Part shown: piece after piece, positions 35,967 to 44,647 of the stretch
Numbering within the stretch: the first letter of the stretch is position 1
Layout: each line of letters begins with the position of its first letter
NCBI RefSeq assembly: GCF_900116615.1
Contig: NZ_FPBF01000001.1
Coordinates: forward strand, 186,001 to 250,000
DNA from: Algoriphagus locisalis
GTDB lineage: Bacteria; Bacteroidota; Bacteroidia; Cytophagales; Cyclobacteriaceae
Direction: 5' to 3'
DNA: 64,000 bases
Notes under the pieces: model-generated
Database searches by the model: none
Told to the model about the DNA's origin: nothing
Seen by the model: only the letters and a program-made list of their open reading frames with translations
Position numbers and translations under genes: made by a program

Positions 35967-37402
35967 GTTTAAAAAAGAGAACGCTTAATGGGTTTTTCTG
36001 GAGTCTTACGCAGCAATTCGGGGTACAGGCAACTTCGATTGTAGTTACAATATTTTTAGCCCGTATACTAGAACCAGAGGATTTTGGCATTATTGGGATG
36101 CTGTCAGTTTTTATAGCTTTGGGCAATAGTCTTATCGATGCGGGTATGACTTCTAGTTTAATTAGAACTAGATTAGTTGATGAAAGGGACTATTCTACCG
36201 TATTTTTCATCAATTTATTAGTTGGCATCGCAGCGTATGTGTTAATGGTGGTTTCTGCAGGTTTGATAAGTGACTTTTTTAATCAGCCTGTGCTTGAATC
36301 TATCATTAAAATTTATTGTTTAGTTTTTCTCATTTATCCATTTTCCGCAGTACAGAAAACTAGACTGGTCAAGGAAATGGATTTTAAGATGGAACTAAAA
36401 ATTACCGTCCCTTCTATGGTTATAGGAGGAATAATTGGTTTGGTAATGGCATTCCAAGGATTTGGCGTTTGGTCACTTGTAGGGATGAATTTGGCTCAAA
36501 ACTTCCTGTTGAGTGTTCAATTTTGGTTTCTTACCAGTATGAGGCCAAAATGGATTTTTGATTTAGAACGCTTTAAATATCATTTTAAGTTTGGAGCGAA
36601 TCTTACATTAGCAGGGATTATTAATTCCGTTTTTTCTAACATCTACCATTTAGTGATTGGGAAGTACTTCCCTGTTGCTATATTAGGTTTTTATTCCAAA
36701 GCTGATTCACTGAAACAAATACCTGTAAAAAACATTTCAAGTACTCTTTCTAGAGTGACTTTTCCAATGTTTTCTGAAATCCAAGACGATGATGAAAAGT
36801 TAAAACAAGCATATCGGCGAATCATGCAGCAAGTGTTATTCTGGTTGACTCCAGTCATGACTCTTTCAGCAGTCTTAGCTGAGCCACTATTCAGATTTAT
36901 CCTGACGGAAAAATGGCTGCCTGCAGTCCCCTATTTTCAGATTTTGTGCCTGATTGGACTCATGTTTCCTATTCATTCCTACAATCTGAATATTCTAAAG
37001 GTAAAAGGTAGAAGCGATCTGTTTTTGAAATTGGAGATCATAAAAAAATCCTTAGCAATCTTAGGAATCATCATCGCCCTTCCTTACGGTATTTTTGCAA
37101 TACTTTGGATGAGAGTTGGGCTTAGCTTTATATATTTTGGCATCAACTCATATTATAGTGGGAAGTTTATTGATTATGGTGTATGGAGTCAAATCATAGA
37201 TTTGATTCCAATATTTATCATAGGTGCTATCAGTGGATTAGTTGGGTGGATGGTGAAGGACTGTATAGAAAACGTCCCTTCTTTAGATTGGTTTAGAATC
37301 ATTGCAGGAGGCCTTGCAGGTACATTCATTTATTTTTTAGTATCCTTAGGCACTAAATCCAAACCTTTATTTGAATTTAAAAATCTAATTCTAAAACGAT
37401 GA
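35963..37402 (+). CDS. Wzx-type oligosaccharide flippase (MOP/PST family)
   Basis: The 479-residue membrane protein has about 14 hydrophobic helices. The N-terminus (MSLKKRTLNGFFWSLTQQFG) and PEDFGIIGMLSVFIALGNSLIDAG match WzxC-type PST transporters. It moves undecaprenyl-linked repeat units across the inner membrane. It overlaps the genes on both sides by 4 bp. A second, ABC-type flippase is encoded in operon 2, so the two loci probably make different polymers. Confidence 0.92.
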   Translation: MSLKKRTLNGFFWSLTQQFGVQATSIVVTIFLARILEPEDFGIIGMLSVFIALGNSLIDAGMTSSLIRTRLVDERDYSTVFFINLLVGIAAYVLMVVSAGLISDFFNQPVLESIIKIYCLVFLIYPFSAVQKTRLVKEMDFKMELKITVPSMVIGGIIGLVMAFQGFGVWSLVGMNLAQNFLLSVQFWFLTSMRPKWIFDLERFKYHFKFGANLTLAGIINSVFSNIYHLVIGKYFPVAILGFYSKADSLKQIPVKNISSTLSRVTFPMFSEIQDDDEKLKQAYRRIMQQVLFWLTPVMTLSAVLAEPLFRFILTEKWLPAVPYFQILCLIGLMFPIHSYNLNILKVKGRSDLFLKLEIIKKSLAILGIIIALPYGIFAILWMRVGLSFIYFGINSYYSGKFIDYGVWSQIIDLIPIFIIGAISGLVGWMVKDCIENVPSLDWFRIIAGGLAGTFIYFLVSLGTKSKPLFEFKNLILKR

Positions 37403-38481
37403 TTCCTGTAACTAGACCTTTTTTTCCATCATTTGAGAAATATCAGCAATACCTCGAAGGAGTTTGGAAAAGGCAGTGGTTGACAAACAACGGCCCTTTG
37501 GTCAATGAATTGGAGATTAAGGTTGCCGAATTTCTTGATTCTAACAGCTTTATATTTATGGGTAATGGAACCATTGCACTGCAAATTGCCATCAAAGCTC
37601 TGGGACTAAAAGGGGAGGTGATTACTACTCCTTTTTCTTATGTGGCTACATCAAGTACAATAGTATGGGAAGGCTGTACACCGGTGTTTGTAGATATTGA
37701 TCCAAACACCTACAATATAAACCCGTCCAAAATAGAGGAAGCTATTACCCCTCAAACTTCGGCTATATTGGCTACGCATGTTTTTGGGAATCCTTGTGAT
37801 ACTGTAGCTATTGACGAAATAGCCAAAAAGTATAATCTAAGAGTTATTTATGACGGAGCACATGCGTTTGGTGTCAAGTACAAAGGCCGATCTCTCATGG
37901 ACTATGGGGATGTTACCACCTTGAGCACCCATGCAACTAAAATATTCCACACAGTGGAAGGAGGTGGGGTCTTTACCAATGATGTTGACTTGTTCAAGAA
38001 AATTTCATTAATGAGGAATTTTGGACACTCAGGACCGGATATGTTTAGTGACTTGGGGATAAATGGCAAAAATTCTGAAGTTCATGCAGCTATGGGATTA
38101 GCGGTTTTGCCTTTCATGGAAAAGATTTTTGCTAAGAGGAAAGTCCTTTTTGAATACTACAATAAAAACTTAGAGAATTTCCCGGTGAGAGGTCAGGTTA
38201 TTGACAAAAATGTATCCTATAATTATTCCTACTTCCCCATTCTTTTTGATGACCCAGAATTGATGAGGCGATGTATTCATAAACTTAATCGTGCATCTAT
38301 TTTTCCCAGACGATACTTTTACCCTTCATTGGCTTCTTTACCTTATGTAAATAATTCAAAGGATTTACCCATCACCAATTTTGTGACAGAAAGAATTCTA
38401 TGCCTGCCACTTTATCATGATCTATCTGTCGAAGAAATTGATCTGGTTTGCAGAATAATGTATCGTGAATATAACAATTGA
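37399..38481 (+). CDS. DegT/DnrJ/EryC1 aminotransferase (sugar 4-aminotransferase type)
   Basis: This PLP enzyme transfers an amino group to a keto sugar nucleotide. In 360 residues, PLP-binding Lys181 is in STHATKIFHTVEGGGV and the PLP-contacting Asp is in YDGAHAFGVKYKG. The start MIPVTRPFFPSFEKYQQYL is typical of enzymes making dTDP- or UDP-4-amino-4,6-dideoxy sugars. Which sugar is not decided by sequence. It overlaps the flippase gene by 4 bp. A gap of 137 bp follows without a clear signal. Confidence 0.93.
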   Translation: MIPVTRPFFPSFEKYQQYLEGVWKRQWLTNNGPLVNELEIKVAEFLDSNSFIFMGNGTIALQIAIKALGLKGEVITTPFSYVATSSTIVWEGCTPVFVDIDPNTYNINPSKIEEAITPQTSAILATHVFGNPCDTVAIDEIAKKYNLRVIYDGAHAFGVKYKGRSLMDYGDVTTLSTHATKIFHTVEGGGVFTNDVDLFKKISLMRNFGHSGPDMFSDLGINGKNSEVHAAMGLAVLPFMEKIFAKRKVLFEYYNKNLENFPVRGQVIDKNVSYNYSYFPILFDDPELMRRCIHKLNRASIFPRRYFYPSLASLPYVNNSKDLPITNFVTERILCLPLYHDLSVEEIDLVCRIMYREYNN

Positions 38482-38618
38482 TAAAAATCACATTATTTCT
38501 GCGCTGAAGAGAAATGTTTTCTTTTCTGCCAATGCTTTTTTTCTGCTTGCTTTGAGCGATCACAAAGTTTGCGATCAGCAAAAATCAAATACAAACAAAA
38601 TTAACTAAGTACTTTACA

Positions 38619-39740
38619 ATGGAAGGTAAATTAAAAATTTTAATGACAAGTATTGGTAGCCTTGTCGGTCAAAACGTTCATGATGTTCTAGAGTTCCCAG
38701 AATTTAGAAGAAGAGATCAGGTATCGCTGATCGGGACAAATAGCATGGTAGGTTCACCAAACAACTTCCGTTGTGATAAATGCTACATCGTTCCCAATAC
38801 TAATTCACCGGAATTCAAGGAGCGAATTTTGGAGATTATTAAGTTGGAAAAGCCTAGTTTGATATTAAGTGGAAGAGATGAGGATACAGAAACTGTTGCC
38901 ACATTGTTAGAGGAGTTTCCCGGATTAGGTGCCAAAATGCCTTATGGAAGGGCTTCTACATTAAAATATGCATTAGATAAGTGGGAATCTTGGGTTTTTT
39001 GCCAAAAGTATAACTTGCCATTTGCGGAGACTTTTGTTTTGGGTAAATCTGGCGATTTCAGTCAATTGGAGAAATTTGCAGCTCAGTTTGGTTTTCCGCT
39101 GATTGCAAAGCCTATTCAGGGCTTTGCCAGCAAAGGTGTTTTTTTTATTAGATCTTTGGAAGATGCAAAGGTGGTTTCAGAGTTCCCTAACTATATGTTT
39201 CAGGAATATTTGGGGCAAGGGGAATCACTTGATGAATATTTCAGACAACTGGATGGTTTGACTCCATTATTTGCGCATGCACCGAATATTTATCACCATT
39301 CCTGCCATACAGTAATTGCTCCTGATGGCTCATTTGATCCAATTTTCATTTCCAGAAATGAGCATGAATCTGGCACCACCGTTGGTTTTAAGAAAGTGCA
39401 GGATCCAGACCTGGAAGAATTGACCAAAAGGTTTGTCGCAGCTTTTCACACTGAAGGAGGGTTTGGACCCCTAACTGTGCAATTCAGAAAAGATCAACGT
39501 GGCGTGTGGAAAGCTCAGGAGATGAATATGCGAACCAATGGGAATACTTTTCCAAGATTTATGATGGGGCAAGATGATTTGGGATTGATTTTGGATGGTG
39601 TTTTACCCGAAGAGAAATTCCCCATCTTTCATGCTCCTGAAGAAACACATCAGTTGATCATCGGGAAATCCTTGAAAAGCCATATAATTTTCCCTGAAGA
39701 TTTGAACCAATTGCAAAACGAGCAAGTTTGGAGCAACTGA
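38619..39740 (+). CDS. ATP-grasp family ligase
   Basis: The 373-residue protein has a pre-ATP-grasp Rossmann-like domain (KILMTSIGSLVGQNVHDVLE) and an ATP-grasp core (KYALDKWESWVFCQKYNLPF, FGFPLIAKPIQGFASKGV and FRKDQRGVWKAQEMNMRTNG). It resembles carbamoyl-phosphate-synthase-like ligases that join an acid to an amine using ATP. In an EPS locus it may attach an amino acid or acid to a sugar. The next gene's ATG is only 2 bp after its stop, so the ligase and the PrpD-like protein are probably made together. Confidence 0.88.
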   Translation: MEGKLKILMTSIGSLVGQNVHDVLEFPEFRRRDQVSLIGTNSMVGSPNNFRCDKCYIVPNTNSPEFKERILEIIKLEKPSLILSGRDEDTETVATLLEEFPGLGAKMPYGRASTLKYALDKWESWVFCQKYNLPFAETFVLGKSGDFSQLEKFAAQFGFPLIAKPIQGFASKGVFFIRSLEDAKVVSEFPNYMFQEYLGQGESLDEYFRQLDGLTPLFAHAPNIYHHSCHTVIAPDGSFDPIFISRNEHESGTTVGFKKVQDPDLEELTKRFVAAFHTEGGFGPLTVQFRKDQRGVWKAQEMNMRTNGNTFPRFMMGQDDLGLILDGVLPEEKFPIFHAPEETHQLIIGKSLKSHIIFPEDLNQLQNEQVWSN

Positions 39741-39742
39741 TA

Positions 39743-41116
39743 ATGGCAGAAACGATTTTGAATAACTTATCAAGGCTAGTCTTGGGTAAATTTCAAGAGG
39801 AAATGCCAAGTGAGGAATTAGCTTTGGCTAAATTAGCCCTCCTAGACTATTTGGGTGTAACGATGCTGGGATCACGGGAGTTGTCAGTCAATATCCTACT
39901 GAGTTATAAACTTAAATACTTCACAAAGGGCACCACTGGCACTCATCAGATCATTGGCAAGAATGTGAAGTTAAATCAGCTCGATGCTGTAGAATTCAAT
40001 GGTAGTTCGGCTCATGCACTAGATTATGACGATACTGGGGCTTCCACCCAGTGTCACCCATCGGCTTTACTTTTCCCTGCTCTAATAAGCATATCGGAAG
40101 ATCATAACATATCTGGAAAGAAACTACTAAAGTCCTACATTATAGGAGTAGAGATGCTAAATGTTCTTTCAAAATGTCTTCCATTCTTGCACTCCAACGG
40201 CTGGCATCCTTCTTCAGTCTTTGGCCCTTTAGCTTCAGCAGTATCAAGCTCACTGTTGTTAGACTCCAGTGAAAAGCAATTGGCAAATAGTTTGGGCATA
40301 GCTGCTTCACTTTCGGGTGGACTAGTAGCGAATTTTGGAAGTCAAACAAAGCATTTACATATAGGTAATGCCTCTGCTTCTGGATTGAAAGCTGCACTAC
40401 TTGGTAAGGGAGGGTTTACTTCTTCTGAATTTATTCTTGAGGGACCAAAAAGTTACTTTGCAGCTTATGGAAAAAATGACATTTGTCTACAGGACTTTCT
40501 GCCGGGATTTGGAGACCCTTGGTCCATCAAGACTCCCGGGCTCAACTTCAAGCAATATGCTAGTTGTGCATTGAGTCACAGGCTTATAGATATTGCTATA
40601 GATCTAAAGCGGAAAAATGACATTTCTCCTTCAGAAATTACTGGGGTTTCCTGTAGAGCTACACCAAGAGCCAAAGAGATTTTGTTTTACCAAGATCCTG
40701 AAGAAGGATTGCAGGGAAAGTTCTCTATTCACTATTTGATCGCCCGAGCTTTGATTTACGGAGAAATAAAAACCGTTGATTTTACTATTGAAGCTGTAAA
40801 TGATCCAAAAGTCAAAAACCTCATGAAATTGATTTCCTTTGAAGTACATGAGGACTGGGATGATTCCGGCAATCTTTGGAGACCTGATGTATTGCAGATT
40901 GATTTAGCAGACGGGAATCAGTTGGAAGGTGTTTCGACCTATCCTAAAGGACACGCAAAAAACCCTTTTGAATGGGATATCGTCCAGCAAAAGTTTATTG
41001 ATTGCTCAGAATGGGCGTTGTCCCGTAAAAGTATCTCTAATGTTATTTCGCTGGTTGGGACATTTGAGGATATTGATGATTCATCTCAAATTTTAAAAAG
41101 TTTACAAGTCGAATGA
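39743..41116 (+). CDS. MmgE/PrpD-family protein
   Basis: The 457-residue product (ATG at 39743; the frame extends to a TTG at 39728) has MmgE/PrpD hallmarks: ALLDYLGVTMLGSRE at the N-terminus, SAHALDYDDTG, STQCHPSALLFPA, TKHLHIGNASASG and YASCALSHRLID. The His, Asp and Lys residues expected in the active-site pocket are thus present. Known relatives are 2-methylcitrate dehydratase, cis-aconitate decarboxylase and an iminodisuccinate epimerase. No propionate pathway genes are nearby, so a role in making an acid for a sugar substituent is more likely than central metabolism (inference). It overlaps the next gene by 4 bp. Confidence 0.9.
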   Translation: MAETILNNLSRLVLGKFQEEMPSEELALAKLALLDYLGVTMLGSRELSVNILLSYKLKYFTKGTTGTHQIIGKNVKLNQLDAVEFNGSSAHALDYDDTGASTQCHPSALLFPALISISEDHNISGKKLLKSYIIGVEMLNVLSKCLPFLHSNGWHPSSVFGPLASAVSSSLLLDSSEKQLANSLGIAASLSGGLVANFGSQTKHLHIGNASASGLKAALLGKGGFTSSEFILEGPKSYFAAYGKNDICLQDFLPGFGDPWSIKTPGLNFKQYASCALSHRLIDIAIDLKRKNDISPSEITGVSCRATPRAKEILFYQDPEEGLQGKFSIHYLIARALIYGEIKTVDFTIEAVNDPKVKNLMKLISFEVHEDWDDSGNLWRPDVLQIDLADGNQLEGVSTYPKGHAKNPFEWDIVQQKFIDCSEWALSRKSISNVISLVGTFEDIDDSSQILKSLQVE

Positions 41117-41733
41117 TAATCACAGCAGAACCTAACATTCACCAAAGTGCTAAAATTAACAAAGGTGAATTTGGCGCTTTTACTCAAATAGATGAGAGAG
41201 TAAGGGTTACTGAAAGTAAAATAGGAGATTATTCCTATATACTACATGACTCAGAAGTCATTTATTCAGAAATTGGGAAGTTTTGTGCAATTGCTCCTTT
41301 TACACGAATAAATCCTGGAAATCACCCCTATTGGAGAGCAGGACTGTCCAATTTTACCTACCGATCATCTGACTATGGTTTAGGAGAAAACGACCAACAA
41401 TTCTTTCAATGGAGAAGAAACCAAAAAGTAACGATCGGCCATGATGTCTGGATTGGACAAGGCGTATTAGTAATGCCTGGGCTGACTATTGGGACTGGGG
41501 CGGTTATAGGAGGAGGTGCCGTGGTGACAAAAGATGTTGCCCCTTATACAATAGTCGCAGGATCTGCAGCTAAAGTGATTAAGAGAAGATTTTCTGAAAA
41601 AGTGGAGGAATCTTTACTTAGGATTTCCTGGTGGGATTGGAGCGCTGAAGAAATTAAAGAAGCAATGTCTTTTTTTAGAAAAGAGAATATCGAAGATTTT
41701 TGTAGACAATTTGATCCTAAGTTTGAATTGTGA
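41113..41733 (+). CDS. Hexapeptide-repeat acyltransferase
   Basis: The 206-residue left-handed beta-helix enzyme has hexapeptide repeats (VTIGHDVWIGQGVLVMPGLT, IGTGAVIGGGAVVTKDVAPY) and a catalytic His in NPGNHPYWRAG. The segment FTYRSSDYGLGENDQQFF with the following WRR resembles the acetyltransferases often annotated from phosphonate clusters (DapH/DapD-like). No phosphonate genes are nearby, so it more likely acylates a sugar. It overlaps the MmgE/PrpD gene (ATGA). Confidence 0.88.
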   Translation: MIITAEPNIHQSAKINKGEFGAFTQIDERVRVTESKIGDYSYILHDSEVIYSEIGKFCAIAPFTRINPGNHPYWRAGLSNFTYRSSDYGLGENDQQFFQWRRNQKVTIGHDVWIGQGVLVMPGLTIGTGAVIGGGAVVTKDVAPYTIVAGSAAKVIKRRFSEKVEESLLRISWWDWSAEEIKEAMSFFRKENIEDFCRQFDPKFEL

Positions 41734-42689
41734 GCATTAGGAATGAAGCAGAAATAATAGAATCTTGGAAGGAGGATTCATTTATTGTAAGTATTATTTG
41801 TAATACTTACAATCATGTCAACTACATTTCTCAGACTATTGAATCCTTTTTGGAGCAAAGAACAAGGTTTGGAATAGAAATCTTGATCCATGATGATGCA
41901 TCGACTGACGGAACAAGTCAGGTAATCAGAAAATTTGAAAATGAATACCCTGCCATTATCAAGCCGATCTATCAATCTGAAAATCAATATTCCAAGGGGA
42001 TTAAACCAGCTTTTGAATATCAATACCCACGGGCCAAAGATAAATATGTGGCGCTCTGCGAAGGTGATGACTTTTGGACAGATCCTTTGAAACTCCAGAA
42101 GCAAATTGACTATTTGGAGGAAAACCCACAGTATTCTATTTGTTGTACAAATTATTCGGAGGTAAATAGCAAAGGTGTTGTTTTGAAAGAAAATGTTTGG
42201 CGTGGAAACCGACTGAACCCTGTAATCACTCATGAGATGATTTTGGAGGAATATAAACCCAAATTTCTAACCTCAGTCTTTAGGCGAGAAGCAATAAAAA
42301 ATGGAGTTCCTCCACTGTTTTACAAAGCATTCAACACCGATAATTTCCTCTGTGCAATCGCCACAGAATATGGACCCGCTTGTTTTTTGAATTTCACTTC
42401 AGGATGTTATAGGGTCCATAATCAGGGAGTTTGGTCTAGTAAAACGGAAATTCAGCAATTCGAAATGCAGCTTAAATCATTCTTGGTAATGGCTGAATAT
42501 TTTTCTAAAGACTATCAGAAAAAATCAATTACTAAACGTATTTACAGCATAAAAAGAAAGCTTTCGAGATTATACCTAAAGGAAAAGAATATAAGTAAGA
42601 GTATGGATCAAATCAGGTATATGTTTCCCATAAATCCAGCTGATACTGTCAAAGTAGTAGTTGGAAATTTGCTGTCCATAGTAAAGTAA
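41730..42689 (+). CDS. Glycosyltransferase family 2 (GT-A fold)
   Basis: Start is GTG at 41730, overlapping the preceding stop. The 319-residue protein has a GT2 N-terminal domain: IVSIICNTYNHVNYISQTIE, IHDDASTDGTSQV, and the metal-binding Asp motif CEGDDFWTDPLKLQKQ. The C-terminus is basic, without clear membrane helices. It adds a sugar to the growing lipid-linked unit on the cytoplasmic face; donor unknown. Confidence 0.9.
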   Translation: MSIRNEAEIIESWKEDSFIVSIICNTYNHVNYISQTIESFLEQRTRFGIEILIHDDASTDGTSQVIRKFENEYPAIIKPIYQSENQYSKGIKPAFEYQYPRAKDKYVALCEGDDFWTDPLKLQKQIDYLEENPQYSICCTNYSEVNSKGVVLKENVWRGNRLNPVITHEMILEEYKPKFLTSVFRREAIKNGVPPLFYKAFNTDNFLCAIATEYGPACFLNFTSGCYRVHNQGVWSSKTEIQQFEMQLKSFLVMAEYFSKDYQKKSITKRIYSIKRKLSRLYLKEKNISKSMDQIRYMFPINPADTVKVVVGNLLSIVK

Positions 42690-42693
42690 ATCA

Positions 42694-43779
42694 ATGAAAG
42701 TTTATTCAATTATCACCCAGACTTCGGAATTTGCATTAGCCTCTCAAAACTCTGATGGTTCTATGCCTGCAGGTCACAATGGTCCTTATAAAGATCCCGA
42801 GACTCCTGTGAGAAATACATCTCATTGGTTGGTTGCTTTTTTAAAGTCGTGGGAGATCACCACTGATCAAAAGTTCCGTGTTGCAGCGGAAAAATGCTTG
42901 GGATATTTGCTCTCTGGTGCTGCTAGACCAATGGGGGCTAGTTTTTGGCATCGCTCTAATCCCAAAAAGGATTTTACAAATGGCGTGATGGGGCAAGCTT
43001 GGACTTTGGAAGCTTTGGAGTATGCCTTTAGGTTTTTTGGAGATGATCAGATTCTCAGACTGGCTGAAGAGGTCTACAAACTTCATCCATATGATGCCGA
43101 TCACAAAGCATGGAAAATTGTCAATGTAGATGGAAGTATCAGGGGGTTTGATGTCACCTTCAACCATCAATTGTGGTATGCAGCTATAGGCAGTAGATTG
43201 GCAACTCATGGAGATTTAGACATAAAATGCCAGGCGCAAGACTTTATTTCTGCTATAAAAAATAACATAAAAATGTACCCGGATGGCGTCATTATGCACC
43301 TGCCTACCATGTATCTGCGTACTACGATGAAAAAGAAGCTTGGTGGTGTCGTTTCTAAAATCAGAACTACCAAAAACCAATCCAATGCCATTTATATGAA
43401 GTCTGTGGGTTACCATGGTTTCAATCTGTATGCTTTGGGAATAATCAAGGAGCAATATCCTGAGCTGGAGTTCTTTCTAAGTAAGGAATTTCAAAAAATG
43501 ATAGAAGTCATTCGAACAGATCGGTTTAAAAATCAATTGGATAATTCAACCTATAGCTATGATTACAACCCGCCCGGATTTGAACTTGGGTTTGCTCAGC
43601 AAAAGTTTGATTCAGAGAATTTCGATGAGTACTTTCTCAAGAAAGACATCATGAAATCATTTGATCAGGATGCAGAAGCCTGGGGGATTAAAAATAAATT
43701 TGATCCAGCTACTGCATCAGCGAGGGTTTATGAGGCATGTCAGCTTGAGAACGTAGCTATTTCAATTGATGTCCCATAG
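42694..43779 (+). CDS. Helical-barrel glycosidase-like protein, AglQ-like
   Basis: The 361-residue product has no signal peptide. It has conserved segments ALASQNSDGSMPAGHNGPYK, NTSHWLVAFLKSWEITTDQK, ASFWHRSNPKKDFTNG and FDVTFNHQLWYAAIG. I recognise these as like the AglQ proteins of agl polysaccharide clusters, with an (alpha/alpha)6-barrel resemblance to AGE/unsaturated glycuronyl hydrolase folds. The exact reaction is not known to me. Being intracellular and encoded between two glycosyltransferase genes, it may edit or modify a precursor. It overlaps the next gene by 11 bp. Confidence 0.7.
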   Translation: MKVYSIITQTSEFALASQNSDGSMPAGHNGPYKDPETPVRNTSHWLVAFLKSWEITTDQKFRVAAEKCLGYLLSGAARPMGASFWHRSNPKKDFTNGVMGQAWTLEALEYAFRFFGDDQILRLAEEVYKLHPYDADHKAWKIVNVDGSIRGFDVTFNHQLWYAAIGSRLATHGDLDIKCQAQDFISAIKNNIKMYPDGVIMHLPTMYLRTTMKKKLGGVVSKIRTTKNQSNAIYMKSVGYHGFNLYALGIIKEQYPELEFFLSKEFQKMIEVIRTDRFKNQLDNSTYSYDYNPPGFELGFAQQKFDSENFDEYFLKKDIMKSFDQDAEAWGIKNKFDPATASARVYEACQLENVAISIDVP

Positions 43780-44647
43780 TCTCACCTTTTCCGTTGTTAT
43801 CCCATTTTATCGTGATTGGGACAGACTTGCCATGTGTATGGAGTCTTTAGCCCATCAGCAAATTCCAAAATCAGCATTTGAAATCTTAGCTGTAAATAAT
43901 GACCCCTCTGATCCAATTCCTGCAGATTTTGTTTTACCGGAAAATGCTACCTTATTATCTGAATCTAGAAAAGGTTCTTACGCAGCTAGAAATCTGGCCA
44001 TAGCGCATGCAAAGGGGGATATTATAGCTTTTACTGACTCAGACTGTAAACCTCAGTTAGACTGGTTGGCTCAAGGATTGGATATTATGGTTCAGGGGTT
44101 TGACATGGCCGGGGGAGCAGTTACTTTTTTTAAGGAACATCCGGATGATTCAGATTTGGTATTTAGTTATGAGAGAAATTTTTCCTTTAATCAAAAAAGA
44201 AATGTGGAAGTTGAAAAATGCAGCATAACTGCAAACCTTTTCGTGAGAAAAGAAATTTTCGCCCAGTTAGGTTGGTTCAGAGAGGATATATTCTCTGGTG
44301 CAGATACCGTTTGGACCAAAAATGCTACCGCTAATGGAGCTTCAATAGCTTTTGCTGAGGATGCAGTAGTTCATCATCCTTCTAGAAAATCTATAGCTGA
44401 ACTATATTCAAAAAAAAGAAGAACAACTGGAGGGTATTATAACCTATATTTTGAAAGTAAATCTTGGATGAAAAAAGCCATGACCCTTTTGATGCTATTG
44501 AGACCTCCAATTACAATTTTTATAAAAATAAATGAATCATTTTTAATGAAAGTAAAGCTTTTCTTTACAAAGTGGTCTATTGAATTTGTAGGAGCATGGG
44601 AATTGTTGGGATTATCGTTTGATACTAATACACCGAAAAGAAGTTGA
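43769..44647 (+). CDS. Glycosyltransferase family 2
   Basis: Start ATG at 43769 (MSHSLTFSVVIPFYRDWDRL); the frame opens at a TTG one codon earlier. The protein is about 292 residues. GT2 features: VVIPFYRDWDRLAMCMESLA, SESRKGSYAARNLAIAHAKG and TDSDCKPQLDWL with the DSD metal motif. The segment AAWNLGI-like 'SYAARNLAI' is typical of GT2 sugar transferases with an undecaprenyl acceptor. A C-terminal amphipathic/hydrophobic stretch may tether it to the membrane. It overlaps its upstream neighbour by 11 bp and shares one base with the next gene (TGATG). Confidence 0.9.
   Translation: MSHSLTFSVVIPFYRDWDRLAMCMESLAHQQIPKSAFEILAVNNDPSDPIPADFVLPENATLLSESRKGSYAARNLAIAHAKGDIIAFTDSDCKPQLDWLAQGLDIMVQGFDMAGGAVTFFKEHPDDSDLVFSYERNFSFNQKRNVEVEKCSITANLFVRKEIFAQLGWFREDIFSGADTVWTKNATANGASIAFAEDAVVHHPSRKSIAELYSKKRRTTGGYYNLYFESKSWMKKAMTLLMLLRPPITIFIKINESFLMKVKLFFTKWSIEFVGAWELLGLSFDTNTPKRS

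Noticed and set aside
38482..38618. Regulatory hairpin in the gap before the ATP-grasp gene
   Set aside because: Only a 5-bp CTTTG/CAAAG stem and a short direct repeat of GCGATCA are visible, too weak to claim.
41113..41733. Phosphonate-metabolism function for the hexapeptide transferase
   Set aside because: The sequence resembles phosphonate-cluster transferases, but no C-P lyase or phosphonate gene is nearby; an EPS acyltransferase fits better.
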